Shown in pieces: positions 11,401 to 18,680 of a stretch of DNA of 20,859 nucleotides. Origin of the DNA: Intoshia linei (lineage: Eukaryota; Orthonectida; Rhopaluridae). The notes under the pieces were generated by a model that saw only the letters and a list, made by a program, of their open reading frames with translations, did not search any database and was not told the origin of the DNA. Both the position numbers and the translations under genes were made by a program. How positions within the stretch are numbered: position 1 is the stretch's first letter; every line of letters begins with the position of its first letter. The stretch lies in NCBI GenBank assembly GCA_001642005.1, contig LWCA01000666.1:1-20859 (forward strand). Reading direction: 5' to 3'.

Positions 11401-14400
11401 AAATTCTTCCATTTAACTTGGTTCCTTATTTGAAAATTTTTTTAAATCAATATTACAAATTCGTATACCTATTTTCACTAATTTAAAAATATTTTAAGGT
11501 TAATTGTCAATACATTTACACCTTAAATGTATTTGAATGCAGTAAATTTTCATATTTCGCATTTTTTATATTATTAACATAATTCACTGATACTTATGAG
11601 TGATTTTGCTTTTTTCTGATAATTGAATACAATCTGGTTTAATGCTACTTGTTGCATAAATTAAATTTAAATTATTCTAAACTTTTAATTTCACTCGAGG
11701 GCCGCAAAAATTTATAAGAGGGCCACACTTTGCCTATATATGATGTAGTCCATATTATTCAATATAAATATTCATTATCGACGTTTATTGTGATATTAAT
11801 TACATTAGTATTATGTATTGGTAAAACTACAATTGAAATTGAAAATTTCATTAATAAAAATAGTTTAAAATGTAATAATGCTAATATTTTTTTACTCGAC
11901 AATTATGTGTATTATGGTGAAAAAATTGGAAAAATAGTTTAAAAAAATATATTACTTTTACTATTTTTACTAAAAGTAAAAATATTTACTGTTACATGTT
12001 GTATACAGAAAACTACATAATATGTACTAATTTATATTGCTATATATTTTAATAATAATATTAATAATACCTTAAGAATAATGCAAATATAATTAAAATA
12101 CACTTTCTCATATTCTGTAAATCTTTTAATAATATTTCTTAAGTATCATTAAAATTTGCTACAATATATAATTTACCAACTTTTATGTTGAGTAAATCAA
12201 ATTATAATTTCCAGATATAGTCAACATAGTAATTGACAGACAGACAAATCAACTTTACTGTGATATATATTATTTTGGATAATTTAGTATATTATGGGTT
12301 GGTCAGGTTATAAAATATATGTAGATTAATTTTTGTTATTCAAAACACTTAAAACTTATTTGAAATGGGCAAGTGATCATCTACGTACAACTACGTATGT
12401 AATACAATTTTGTAGACAAATTTGTACTCATCTACGCCCTATGTATGTATCATGCTACATATTCTGTAAAATATAAGTATTATAAGAATTGCACTTCTTT
12501 TTTAATTGACTTTTTTACCGTCAATTTAATGTTGGAAAGTGTGAACCTGGATAATTGTTTTTAACCTCCTGTATTATCCTTACTTATATACAATGTTTTG
12601 TTTGTCTGTGTGTGTTATCGTTTATTTAAATAATTACGAGTCTTAGAATTCTATAAAGTTCATTTTCTATTACAGTTTTTTCCAGATGAAGGTAAGATAA
12701 ATTTCAACCTCCGAAACTCACATCTTACGGGTCATAAACCCCAATTAATCTTTTTTTTGATATATAATATATAAAAAAATATTAGTGAAAGTCTATATAA
12801 TTCCTTCCTTCGGATTTTTTTTCATTGCTACGCAATTTTTCATTTTCAAAAAATTTAACGAAATTACAGCAACTAAAAGTACAACTTGTTATTATCAATT
12901 TTGTATTTATTACAATGATTTGTAATGTTGGTAAAATTCATTCGAAATATGTTTTTAAACTGCTGTTTCCGTTAATTATTGATACAAAATTAATATTTTT
13001 TACTCATCGAAAGAAAATATTGAATATACAGGTTTATTTGCAATTTTATTTTTTATGGACTTTAAGCTATTTTGACAATTTTTAGGATTTACTATTTTGG
13101 CTTTATTTTAAGCAAGGCAAAGACAACACGCCGATTTATCAGGGTAAATCGTATAAAAACATTAAAAGATTGGCCCGTGCAAAGCCCAAATGTAAATATT
13201 ATTGAACATATGTGGAAAATTTTTAAAGATAAAGTTTATAAGCTACATCCAACCAATTTAGAAGAACTGTGGATATTTATACAGGACGAATGGAACCGCG
13301 TACCTCTAGAAACTATTCAAGGTTTGTATGCCTCATTGCCCAGAAGAATTGCATCAGTTATACAAAATAATGGATGAAATACTAAATATTAGTAATTATA
13401 TATATATTTATCTAATATTTTCATTTAATTAACATAATTAATTAATTAATTAAATTTTGCAATTTTAATTAAAAATACCTATATTTCATTAATTATTAAA
13501 TTTTTTTTATATTTACTTTTTTAGGGTTTTTAAATATTTATTCTTGATCATACACTAGATATGATATAGTAAAATTTCTTAAATCATGAACCAGGAATGT
13601 TTAAATTAATTACAATGGGGTGCCTAAAACTTATGTCGCGCACTGCACTTTAGATCGGTGTCGCTTCTTTCCTGTGCGGTAAATTTTGTCTAAAAATTGA
13701 TAAGATATTCTGAAAATATTTTAAGATCCCTGAATATAATTTTTATTTTGTCACAGTGTAAAAATTATAAATATTAATATTTATTAATAAGTATGACAAA
13801 CACTAATTATCGTTGCATAGTGTAATTTTCCTTGAATTTATATCTTGTATGTCTCTAAAAGTAAAATTTAAGAAAGTTACATACAAAATAAATGTAATAG
13901 CACGCATAGTTATCATAAAGATTTTATTAAAGTGAATCAGAGTCGATCCTGCTGTATCGAGACCTCTTTGGGAGCATTCGACGTAATTTTTCGAAAACTT
14001 AAAAAAATATTTTGGACGATCATAACTATTTTGTATGTCAAATTTAAAACATCACGTTTAGACATGCAGTAGGGCCGGGTCATATAGTCCTATCCACGAT
14101 CCTGTCTGTTTATAGGTGGCTAGGAGTTATACGGTATTACACATTACATTACATCCCTTGTGAAACATTTTTTCGGCATCTTTTTTGATTTTGGAGGATC
14201 GAACAAATCTATTCGGTGTTCGACTCTGATCGATAATTATAATACAATTTTTACTGAGATTTCAAAAATTTGTTTCCATTTCACAAATTGGCAACTTCGC
14301 CTTATATCAAAATAAAATGTTTAGTCCATTATGTTATATAAGTTTAAGAGGCCCGCGAAAAAATATTATTTGAAATAAGGTGCCCGTAGTGATTTAGGTG

Positions 14401-17400
14401 TAAGAACCATTGAATATGTAGATAATTATCAAAAAAAACTTGAATAATTATTTATTCAATATTTAGGATTTTTATTTACGTTTTTTGTTGATAATATTTC
14501 AAAAATTAACACATTGTCCAATAAACCCACTCGAATTCCGAAATGTTCACATAATCATTATGTACAATGTACATATCGATCAGTAGCTGGAGGGTGTATA
14601 TTTTTTAGTATAATAGCATTAAAAAAAATTTCAAATCACGCAATTTTCTAACATTTCAAAGAATGGAAGAACAATTGGTATAAACAATGAATTTTAAATA
14701 AATGCAATAAATATTACCTTCTATGTCCACTGTGCTCTCTCAAATAGTCAATCTATAAAATGTAATTAAAATATACAAAATTATCATCCACACTTCTTGC
14801 ATACATCTTGTCGAATTGTCTACTTTTGGAGAAAAGAGTAGAATCCATTAATTATAACCATAAGTTATTATAAGAGAATACTCTTTAATCCAACCATTTT
14901 TATTAAAAATCAAAATTTACCAACCCTTAAGGGAAAAATCCATAACTGTATAATATGCAGTGTATATTATACAATGTTTATAAAACTAGAAATCTAATAA
15001 GTAATATTTATTTGGATTTTCATTTAATTTTCGTTACAAACTTGACAAATTATTATTATTTAAAGTGGAATATTTTTGATCTTTTATGAAATAGTTTATG
15101 CAATTGTATAAAAGTGAATTTTTCCTTTTAGGAAATACATGCTATGTATATTAAAAATTTATGGGGTTGAAATTTTGTATTTATATCAACTGGAATAAGC
15201 TGTATCAGAATAATTTTTCTTTATTTTAAATTGTATGACCGTTAATTATTTCAAATTTTTTGTTTTAATAAAATAGTTTCGAAATAAAAAAATGAATACT
15301 AAACTGCTTTTTTGACCGTGAAGGTAGATTTTGTCAGATTGAAATATTTTATTAAAATTCTATGGCCTTTTACATTTATTAAAAAATGGTGATTTGGGAT
15401 TTTGGCCCTGAAGATGTAACGTTTTGTAAATTTAAATTTATGAAAATGTTCATGATTTTAAAATCTGTACAGAATTTATATTTTTTAAACTATAGAACTC
15501 GTTTGATTTTCAAAATAAAGGATCATTAGGGTATTTGACCGGTAAGATGTAAGTTTCTGAGATTGAAATTTATCTTAATTTCACCCGTAAACATCTGTAA
15601 TAGAAATGTGGAATTTTTAAAATTCTAGGTCTCTTAGTTATTGAAATAAATGATAACAGACAGACAAACAAAGCATTGTATATAAGTAAGGATATATGTT
15701 TAATAGGTCTTAATAATAATAGTGAATACCCTACCATACATATGTGTTGGGTTTTTAAAATTTATATTAGAGCTTTTTCGGTCAGGGATACGAGGATATT
15801 TTAATCGAATCGATTTAATTCCAAGTCGGAACTTAATAATTCCCAGTAATATTAAACTAATAAATAAATTGATGTAATATCCAATGGATTATTTATGATT
15901 ATAATCCACTCTACTAAATTTTCATGATTTTACACGAAAAAAATATATAAATGCTACCTGATTCTTTTTTAATTTGATGGTATCTTTGAAAACAACCCAC
16001 TGAATGTGTTCTGTAAATGGAGCCGTCGTTAATGAACCAATATATGTAAAATATGGATATTTATCATTAGTTTTATCTAAATTATAATTAATAATTATTT
16101 TCCGGTATTCTAAAAGTCTCACCCAATATTATTTTCTTTTTACATTTGATATATTATGGGTTCTTAACCTGGGGTGGCGGCCACCCTAGGGGCGCCAAAC
16201 TAAAAGCTAAAAGCTAAAAGGGGTTTTTTGGGGAGGGGGATGGAACGTGCCAGAAAATTTTTCCATAAAAATATTTTTACAGCCATGTTTTTTAAATTTG
16301 AATGAAGTTTTGAAAATAAAGTTAGATTTATTAATTTAACTTTTATAAATATTTTAATATGTATATTAGGATGTCCATTTTTTTTTTATTAGAAAAACCC
16401 TATTTTTGCACGTAGAGGCCTTTTTTGATTTTAAACTTTAAATTTTGATTATAGTTTAATAGTTGTTTGAGTAAAAATTTTTTATTGTGCTGTCAGCGTA
16501 ATAATTTATACCTACATTTGGCCCGCCAAGAAAATTGAGTTTGACACCCCTAGTCATGACTCATGACATAATCATCCGATGTGGTATATATTAAACATTA
16601 CACAATGACAGGAACGATATACAATTATTAGTAATTGTAAAAAACATAAATTTCAAGTAAATTATAAAAATTAATATTTTTCAATTTTTAACTAGATCCG
16701 CCCATACCTGTCCAAACACGACCGACGGGTCGGATTGGCCGTGGTATATGGAGTTATCAGTGCCGGTTGTAGTGCTCTTATTATTCAATAATTAATCAAT
16801 ATATATATTACTTGGAAACAGATGTCTTAAGTTAAACGAAATGTTTGTTCCAACAGCATTTTGTTTATTAATATAGTGCAAATTTTTTGTCCACTTTTCA
16901 TTTTCGCTCACCGAATCATCCTATTCATTTTATTTAAAAATATTTACTTTATATACAGTAGTTATTATAAACAAAATGGTTTATGTCCGCAGAGTCGAAC
17001 CTACTCAGCTCTAGGCCACCAAAAATGAAAAAGAGCCTCATAAATTTTTTTTCACAATCGATCCATAGTGTCATATATCCCTAACGACCTCTATAAGGCT
17101 CTTGCTTTATATATTAAATTTATCACGCAAAATATGATGTGATACAAAAATTATGATATTCAAAAATATAATTTATTATTCCAAAATTTTTTGAATGCTC
17201 AATTTGGAAAAATGATGGCTCTATTTTACAAACATTTTCTTGAGCCCACAAAAATTTTGGCAACTTCTGCATTCCACTACAACTATATTATTAAAATATT
17301 GGGTTTTTAATTTACCTCATCAATTAAAACTCCAAATATTGTCAACCCGTTTACATATCCCATTGCATCATAAAATGAATCATATATTGAGTTGTAAGTT

Positions 17401-17411
17401 ATTATATGTAT
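667..17411 (-). CDS. 27-exon gene: carbonic anhydrase-like domain joined to SNX13/14/25-type sorting nexin (5' end not found)
   Basis: Exons on the minus strand, 5' to 3': 17411-17316, 16920-16812, 16076-15958, 14752-14718, 11104-11015, 10953-10875, 10727-10687, 10053-9963, 9761-9692, 9339-9189, 9146-9071, 8803-8698, 8351-8220, 6535-6481, 6303-about 6257, 4987-4902, 3612-3492, 3429-3402, 3359-3209, 2989-2825, 2447-2380, 2329-2281, 2223-2088, 2031-1870, 1831-1801, 1417-1341, 782-667. All introns are GT...AG, every junction keeps phase, and each exon length equals whole codons plus the expected partial ones. The product in the window is about 828 residues and ends at TAA 667-669. Domain order is carbonic anhydrase C-half, PXA, RGS, PX, Nexin_C. 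The first exon starts in phase 0 with no start codon, so the N-terminus is missing. RGS-PX nexins are endomembrane lipid-transfer and tethering proteins; that role is family knowledge. The weakest boundary is the donor near 6257. Confidence 0.8.
969..1072 (+). mobile_element. Helitron-like family, copy A (fragment)
   Basis: Shares the block from CCGGAAAAAACTGTAATTGA through CTAAGACTGGTAGTTATTGA and the ACACAAACAAATATTGC end with copies C and D. It is truncated before the conserved ATAAGTAAGGAT terminus. It lies in the intron 783-1340. Confidence 0.75.
2483..2680. repeat. 72-bp tandem repeat, about 2.5 copies
   Basis: Two complete 72-bp units start at 2508 and 2580 and each begins AGGTAATATTTTAATCGTTG. 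A partial unit precedes them (TTTAATTGCGC...) and a degenerate third unit follows from 2652. Each full unit contains the palindrome TTATCGATAA, which includes TATCGATA, identical to the insect DREF-binding DRE octamer. The array is in the intron 2448-2824. Differences between units are few substitutions without length change, so the duplication is fairly young. Confidence 0.85.
2825..4987 (-). CDS. PX (phosphoinositide-binding) domain exons of the sorting nexin
   Basis: Exons 4987-4902, 3612-3492, 3429-3402 (a 28-nt microexon), 3359-3209 and 2989-2825. An acidic, Ser-rich lead-in (STEGSSSSDDF) precedes the PX beta-strands (NWIATIYHIKSTK; NYVYIIRITK). The microexon plus the next exon give SYINRHLGEFYTLCKML, the position of the canonical 'RRYSDF.....L'. 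A basic segment (KLIKKK) and helix (ELIYLTEKIGELKKFLM) follow, then the family's PX-terminal 'S..L..FLS' (SKILHLFLSNDK). The second Arg of RRYSDF is His and the Tyr is Leu, so canonical PI3P recognition may be weakened; that is inference. The microexon is supported because it restores phase (1 to 2) between its neighbours. Confidence 0.82.
3689..3840. mobile_element. Decayed hAT-type MITE
   Basis: Starts CAGTAGTGTCCAACCGGTGA, a typical hAT-end motif followed by GACCCGCG. Around 3820-3836 the other side reads TTCCCGCGAACCACTA, which inverted is a second hAT-like end (TAGTGGTTCGCGGGAA). The two ends match poorly and no clear target duplication is seen, so this may be two nested remnants. Confidence 0.4.
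3875..4045 (+). other. Unassigned short ORF inside intron (57 codons)
   Basis: ATG at 3875 opens a frame (FTTDEMNIDSALSVNLDG then LCMIHPGWAILLF) to TAA at 4046-4048. Composition is more protein-like than the surrounding AT-rich DNA, but the opposite strand is open here too. It lies within the 1.3-kb intron 3613-4901 next to hAT debris, so an old transposon-borne or gene fragment is possible. No family is recognised. Confidence 0.2.
4369..4671. mobile_element. hAT-type MITE with 8-bp target duplication
   Basis: A 303-bp non-coding element beginning CAGGGTCGGCAACC and ending GCCCCTC, flanked by CTTTAGAG (4361-4368) and TTTTAGAG (4672-4679), 7 of 8 matching. Terminal repeats are imperfect (CAGGGTCGG against GAGGGGCGG inverted). 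Internal GTGGGCCAC and GGGCCGCC boxes are typical of non-autonomous hAT elements in insects. It is inserted in the intron 3613-4901. Confidence 0.75.
5066..5100. mobile_element. Solo hAT-like end
   Basis: CAGCAGGGTAGCCAACCTAT matches the hAT terminal consensus (CAGGG..GCCAACC). No matching inverted end or target duplication was found nearby. Confidence 0.3.
5336..5352. repeat. Inverted repeat TGACTAG/CTAGTCA
   Basis: Seven-base perfect arms (5336-5342 and 5346-5352) around a 3-base loop. A further CACTAGATTC follows and repeats half the motif. Intronic; no function seen. Confidence 0.5.
5492..5640. repeat. Dispersed repeat G, copy 1
   Basis: Shares ordered blocks with 6966-7130: a GTAC-rich inverted repeat (here TTTGTAC...GTACAAA at 5504-5520), then CAACAGCAC/CAAACAGCAC, CTGCC.AGGGC, ACCCAAAAAATAAA, and CTATTACCAATCTTTTAAAG. 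It looks like a non-autonomous transposon with a hAT-like tail, sitting in the intron 4988-6256. Confidence 0.6.
5662..5853 (+). mobile_element. Helitron-like family, copy B (3' part)
   Basis: Begins ACTCGTTTGATTT, continues through the shared GTAAGTTTCTGAGATTGAAA block and ends TATATAAGTAAGGAT, the terminus shared with copies D and F. It lies in the intron 4988-6256. Confidence 0.75.
6257..8803 (-). CDS. RGS-like domain exons of the sorting nexin
   Basis: Exons 8803-8698, 8351-8220, 6535-6481 and 6303-about 6257. The first (PIFEDTMLLLSFKSYMRSEG then VNFVNLLLEI) aligns with the RGS start of SNX13-type proteins, where a short helix is followed by 'F..Y....G....L.FW'. The usual Phe-Trp is replaced here, so the domain is divergent. 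The second exon begins KYMKNNKINAPFDKEKY, matching the 'IY.KYL' repeat. The fourth ends in a low-complexity basic linker (RPSLPGCSRSRRS). GAP activity is not predictable. The exact 3' end of the last exon is uncertain among phase-1 donors between 6257 and about 6260. The 1.7-kb intron 6536-8219 holds the full-length Helitron-like copy. Confidence 0.75.
6966..7150. repeat. Dispersed repeat G, copy 2
   Basis: Second copy of the repeat at 5492-5640, with CAACAGCACCTAGCACTGCC and GAGTGGTTGCCAAACTT, the latter close to the hAT end CAGTGGTTCCCAAACTT. It lies in the intron 6536-8219. Confidence 0.6.
7266..8008 (-). mobile_element. Helitron-like family, copy C (longest, 743 bp)
   Basis: Minus-oriented. 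It runs from a terminus reading ATCCTTACTTATT on the plus strand to a terminus with the short hairpin ATTGCTACGCAAT followed by a T-rich tail. It shares all internal blocks with copies D and F (in inverted sense) and contains no ORF. The asymmetric ends, 3' hairpin and lack of an obvious target duplication resemble non-autonomous Helitrons or Helentrons. The canonical CTRR end is absent, so the class is inferred. Confidence 0.65.
9071..10953 (-). CDS. PXA domain exons of the sorting nexin
   Basis: Six exons: 10953-10875, 10727-10687, 10053-9963, 9761-9692, 9339-9189 and 9146-9071. The PXA (PX-associated) domain of SNX13/14/25 starts with a short basic lead-in (KPITVPIKIN here), then a helix ending in a Trp-Tyr pair: LLEKVLSEYLDWYR. 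It continues NDSMNELRWTMSYFLRNLVARI, split here as NDSMNELRW and TMSYFLRNLVARI. Then come INECVKVLILHVSHYK, RSRNEELEYLRKVALILI and FLRDLLSKGILLQAMDELA, the family's 'LR.LLREIL..GILLP.I..LSDP'. These exons are phase-linked at every junction. Members normally carry N-terminal membrane hairpins before PXA; none was seen here, and the preceding exon is carbonic anhydrase-like instead. Confidence 0.85.
9805..9821. mobile_element. Solo hAT-like end in intron
   Basis: The minus-strand reading from 9821 is CAGTGGTTGAGAATCGG, close to the common hAT end CAGTGGTTCTCAACC. It lies in the intron 9762-9962, about 45 bp from an exon acceptor. No partner end is seen. Confidence 0.35.
10141..10648 (+). mobile_element. 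Helitron-like family, copy D
   Basis: Covers ACCGTTAATTATTTCAC through TTTTTGACCGTGAAGG, GTTTTGGTCCTGAAGAT, TTTTTAACCCGTAAGAT and GACTGGTAGTTATTG to the terminus ATATAAGTAAGGAC. It carries a short private insertion near 10270-10300. It sits between exons 10053-9963 and 10727-10687 and leaves both intact. Confidence 0.75.
11015..17411 (-). CDS. Carbonic anhydrase-like module (5 exons, C-terminal half of the fold)
   Basis: Exons 17411-17316, 16920-16812, 16076-15958, 14752-14718 and 11104-11015. The diagnostic stretch is YIGSLTTAPFTEHIQWVVF (exon 3), the alpha-CA 'GSLTTPP..E...W' active-site loop with the gating threonine kept and one proline replaced by Ala. Exon 1 begins IHIITYN, equivalent to CA-II 'LHLVHWN': the third zinc histidine is present and the following His is Thr. 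It continues to NGLTIFGVLIDE, the CA beta-strand 'DGLAVLGVFFE'. Exon 2 contains ISFNLRHLFP ('FDLSSLLP'). Exon 4 (IDYLREHSGHR) follows KLKKNQ as in CA 'EQ...LR'. Exon 5 has RSIKLSDN in place of the C-terminal 'RPxQPLNxR'. The exon carrying the HxH zinc pair was not found, so catalytic competence cannot be judged. If exon 5 were not spliced it would reach TAA at 10996-10998, giving a stand-alone anhydrase end. Confidence 0.82.
11290..11740. mobile_element. Decayed hAT-type MITE debris
   Basis: CGCGGACCGCACCAAG near 11380 and GAGGGCCGCAAAAATT...GAGGGCCACACTTTG at 11697-11734 are GC-rich islands of the kind found at the ends of non-autonomous hAT elements. The termini themselves are not clear. 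It is located in the 3.6-kb intron 11105-14717. Confidence 0.45.
11760..12574. other. Intron sequence without recognisable feature
   Basis: Part of the intron 11105-14717. Apart from AT-rich simple sequence and repeated CATCTACG motifs (about 12377 and 12428), I see no coding, repeat-family or regulatory signal. An open frame at 11730-11942 (+) has a hydrophobic stretch but no splice or homology support. Confidence 0.4.
12575..12840 (-). mobile_element. Helitron-like family, copy E (internal-deletion form)
   Basis: Plus-strand ATCCTTACTTATATACAATG at one end and ATTGCTACGCAATTTTTC at the other, about 265 bp apart. The two ends match those of copy C, while most of the interior is absent. It defines both termini of the family independently of copy C. 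Confidence 0.7.
13081..13645 (+). pseudogene. Tc1-like transposase remnant with right terminal repeat
   Basis: The frame to the stop at 13375-13377 encodes the Tc1 C-terminus: DWPVQSPNVNIIEHMW, then PTNLEELWIFIQDEWN and LPRRIASVIQNNG. The Glu of NIIEHMW is the third catalytic acid of the DD34E triad. The second-Asp motif (QGKDNTP) is at 13113-13133 in a different frame, so there is a frameshift. The Asp-to-Glu spacing is 82 nt instead of about 105, so codons are also deleted. The N-terminal half is missing. At 13613-13645 the inverse of CAGTGCGCGACATAAGTTTT AGGCACCCC is a Tc1-type terminal repeat; the left one was not found. The element is inactive. It is in the intron 11105-14717. Confidence 0.85.
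13936..14230. mobile_element. MITE with 11-bp inverted termini ATCAGAGTCGA
   Basis: ATCAGAGTCGA at 13936-13946 is perfectly inverted at 14220-14230, bounding about 295 bp without an ORF. No target duplication is evident. The end motif CAGAGTCGAAC also occurs at 16990-17000, suggesting a family. Confidence 0.55.
14240..14717. other. Intron sequence without recognisable feature
   Basis: AT-rich. Contains the palindrome TATGTACAATGTACATA (14560-14576) and a short GAGGCCCGCGAAA island near 14350 that could be hAT debris. No exon was found here. Confidence 0.4.
14876..14945. repeat. 28-bp minisatellite units, array 1
   Basis: About two degenerate units of the pattern ACCAACCCTTAAGGGAAAAAT with spacer TCAAAATTT/TTTTTATTAAAAAT. 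The same unit recurs at 4341-4362, 18620-18680, 19288-19366 (inverted) and 19960-20070. Confidence 0.55.
15140..15693 (+). mobile_element. Helitron-like family, copy F
   Basis: Nearly complete. From TTTATATCAACTGGAATAAG through ACCGTTAATTATTTCAAA, TTTTTGACCGTGAAGG, TTTGGCCCTGAAGATG and AACTCGTTTGATTTTCAAAA to TATATAAGTAAGGAT. The left limit is approximate. It is in the intron 14753-15957. Confidence 0.72.
16155..16556. mobile_element. hAT-type ends, probably two nested non-autonomous elements
   Basis: Left end GGGTTCTTAACCTGGGGTGG and right end (inverted) TAGGGGTGTCAAACTCA are both classic non-autonomous hAT termini, but of different types, and no shared target duplication is seen. The interior has three CTAAAAG repeats followed by G runs at 16220-16239 (GGGG, GGGG, GGGGG). 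It is in the intron 16077-16811. Confidence 0.55.
16700..16762. mobile_element. hAT-like GC-rich end
   Basis: CCTGTCCAAACACGACCGAC followed by GGGTCGGATTGGCC resembles the hAT end CTGTCCAA...GGCCCGCGGGCCGGATG. It contains the inverted repeat CCGAC/GTCGG. It lies about 50 bp from an exon donor (16812), in the same intron. Confidence 0.4.
17031..17103. repeat. Inverted repeat, 12-bp arms (11/12), possible small MITE
   Basis: AAGAGCCTCATA at 17031-17042 is inverted as TATAAGGCTCTT at 17092-17103. The interior is AT-rich and non-coding. It lies in the intron 16921-17315. Confidence 0.5.
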
Positions 17412-17442
17412 CTAAAAATTGAATTTATTAAATATCATCTAC

Positions 17443-17855
17443 CAGGGTGTTCCAAAGCGTGGCCATCGAAATTGTTTAGTAATATATTTTTAAAAACATT
17501 GATTTACACAAATATCATAATTACCTCATTATCTAGCATTCATTTTAATTTTTTAAAAATAATTAGGTCTTTCGGTACTAATTATTCTCGACTTGTTACT
17601 TTTTGTACTTTACTATTATAATTCTAACTTTTTGGACCTTTTGTGCTATTATAACGTTATTAAATACTAATTATGTTTTTAATTACGTAATATTCATATC
17701 ACGATACTTGTAATTTTCTGATTAATCTACGAAATTTTGACTTTTTGTACTTATATTTGCCTTTGAACTATATTTTTTAATGATGGCCCGCGAAATGTGT
17801 AAAATTTATTTTGTGACCCAGAAGTCCTCACTCGCCATGTGATTGGACCACTCTG
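17443..17855. mobile_element. hAT-type MITE with 8-bp target duplication
   Basis: A 413-bp element. The left end CAGGGTGTTCCAA and the right end (inverted) CAGAGTGGTCCAA match at 11 of 13, and each is followed by a GTGGCC/ATGGC box. Flanks are TCATCTAC (17435-17442) and TCATATAC (17856-17863), 7 of 8. It lies just upstream (minus sense) of the first carbonic anhydrase exon found, so it sits in the next intron. Confidence 0.8.
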
Positions 17856-17971
17856 TCATATACTATTCAAACTGGCTCATACTGCAACCTATCTTTAACA
17901 ATGTTACAGTGTAACACAGTGCCTCTCATGGGGTAAATACAACATTTTTATGATAGGGCTGAATGAATAAT

Positions 17972-18240
17972 TACAGTCGATTCTATTATATATGAACATC
18001 CTAGATTATGAACTCAGCTCAATATTTTGAATCTCAAAAGTATGAGATTCTTATGAAAAAAGATTTTTTTAATGTGAACATTGTCATTTTTGAACAATGA
18101 ACATGTTTTTATTTTTTTAATATTTAAACAACAGTAGACGATATTCATAGCAACACTTTCCATTACAACACATTCTAATACAACACGTTCAAAAATGATA
18201 TTCAATTGTAACATTTTCTATAGTAAATGTATAGAAAATC
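17972..18240. repeat. Possible pogo-like end with 15-bp tandem repeat
   Basis: TA-flanked CAGTCGATTCTATTATATAT then GAACATCC...ATTATGAAC resembles the ends of pogo/Tigger-type elements. At 18147-18191 a 15-bp unit is repeated three times (ATAGCAACACTTTCC, ATTACAACACATTCT, AATACAACACGTTCA). A stray unit (CCATTACAACACC) recurs at 18485-18497. The partner terminus was not found. Confidence 0.35.
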
Positions 18241-18600
18241 ACTTCATCAATGGAATCTTGATTATACGTACATCAAATATTTAGACTCAATTAATTTTAA
18301 AATAAAATTTCATCATTATTACTAATTACTAATTAGTTTGTACGTAGTACATAACAGTAAAGTAAGTATATTATTAACAAATTATTTTGTGTGTCGTTGA
18401 TAACGATATGCATCATTTTTAAAATATTAACGTTTCTATTATCGTATATATACGTTATTACACGATAATTATTAATAAGATTTTCCATTACAACACCAAA
18501 AAAATGTTATGAATAGCGTTATAGTATTTATTAAAATCTAAATATTATCAAGTTTTAACTTGAAATAATTAATTTAATTGTTAAATCATTTAACACAAAA
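18240..18600. other. Non-coding AT-rich stretch
   Basis: No coding pattern, terminal repeat or splice-supported exon recognised. Contains short palindromes around ATATACGT. Confidence 0.4.
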
Positions 18601-18619
18601 TACAGTGATTTTACAAATG

Positions 18620-18680
18620 AGAATATTCTTAAACCCAACCATTTTGACTAAAATCCAGGGAATAATCGGGTAGAATAGGT
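18620..18680. repeat. 28-bp minisatellite-related units, array 2
   Basis: CCCAACCATTTTGACTAAAA parallels CCAACCATTTTTATTAAAAA in the array at 14876. It abuts the start of the E1-like fragment. Confidence 0.4.

Noticed and set aside
11730-11942. Plus-strand ORF with a hydrophobic segment
   Set aside because: No ATG at its start, no splice signals in phase, no family resemblance; AT-rich DNA easily gives Ile/Leu-rich frames.
12825-13085. 86-residue plus-strand ORF
   Set aside because: Starts in the Helitron-like end and has no resemblance to the N-terminal half of Tc1 transposase; composition looks like translated AT-rich DNA.
17240-17422. 60-residue plus-strand ORF
   Set aside because: It overlaps, antisense, the carbonic anhydrase exon 17411-17316, whose minus-strand reading is recognisable and has splice sites.
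17406-17621. 71-residue plus-strand ORF
   Set aside because: Mostly inside the hAT MITE 17443-17855, which is non-coding.
18014-18214. 66-residue minus-strand ORF
   Set aside because: Its regularity comes from the 15-bp tandem repeat at 18147-18191; no splice or homology support.
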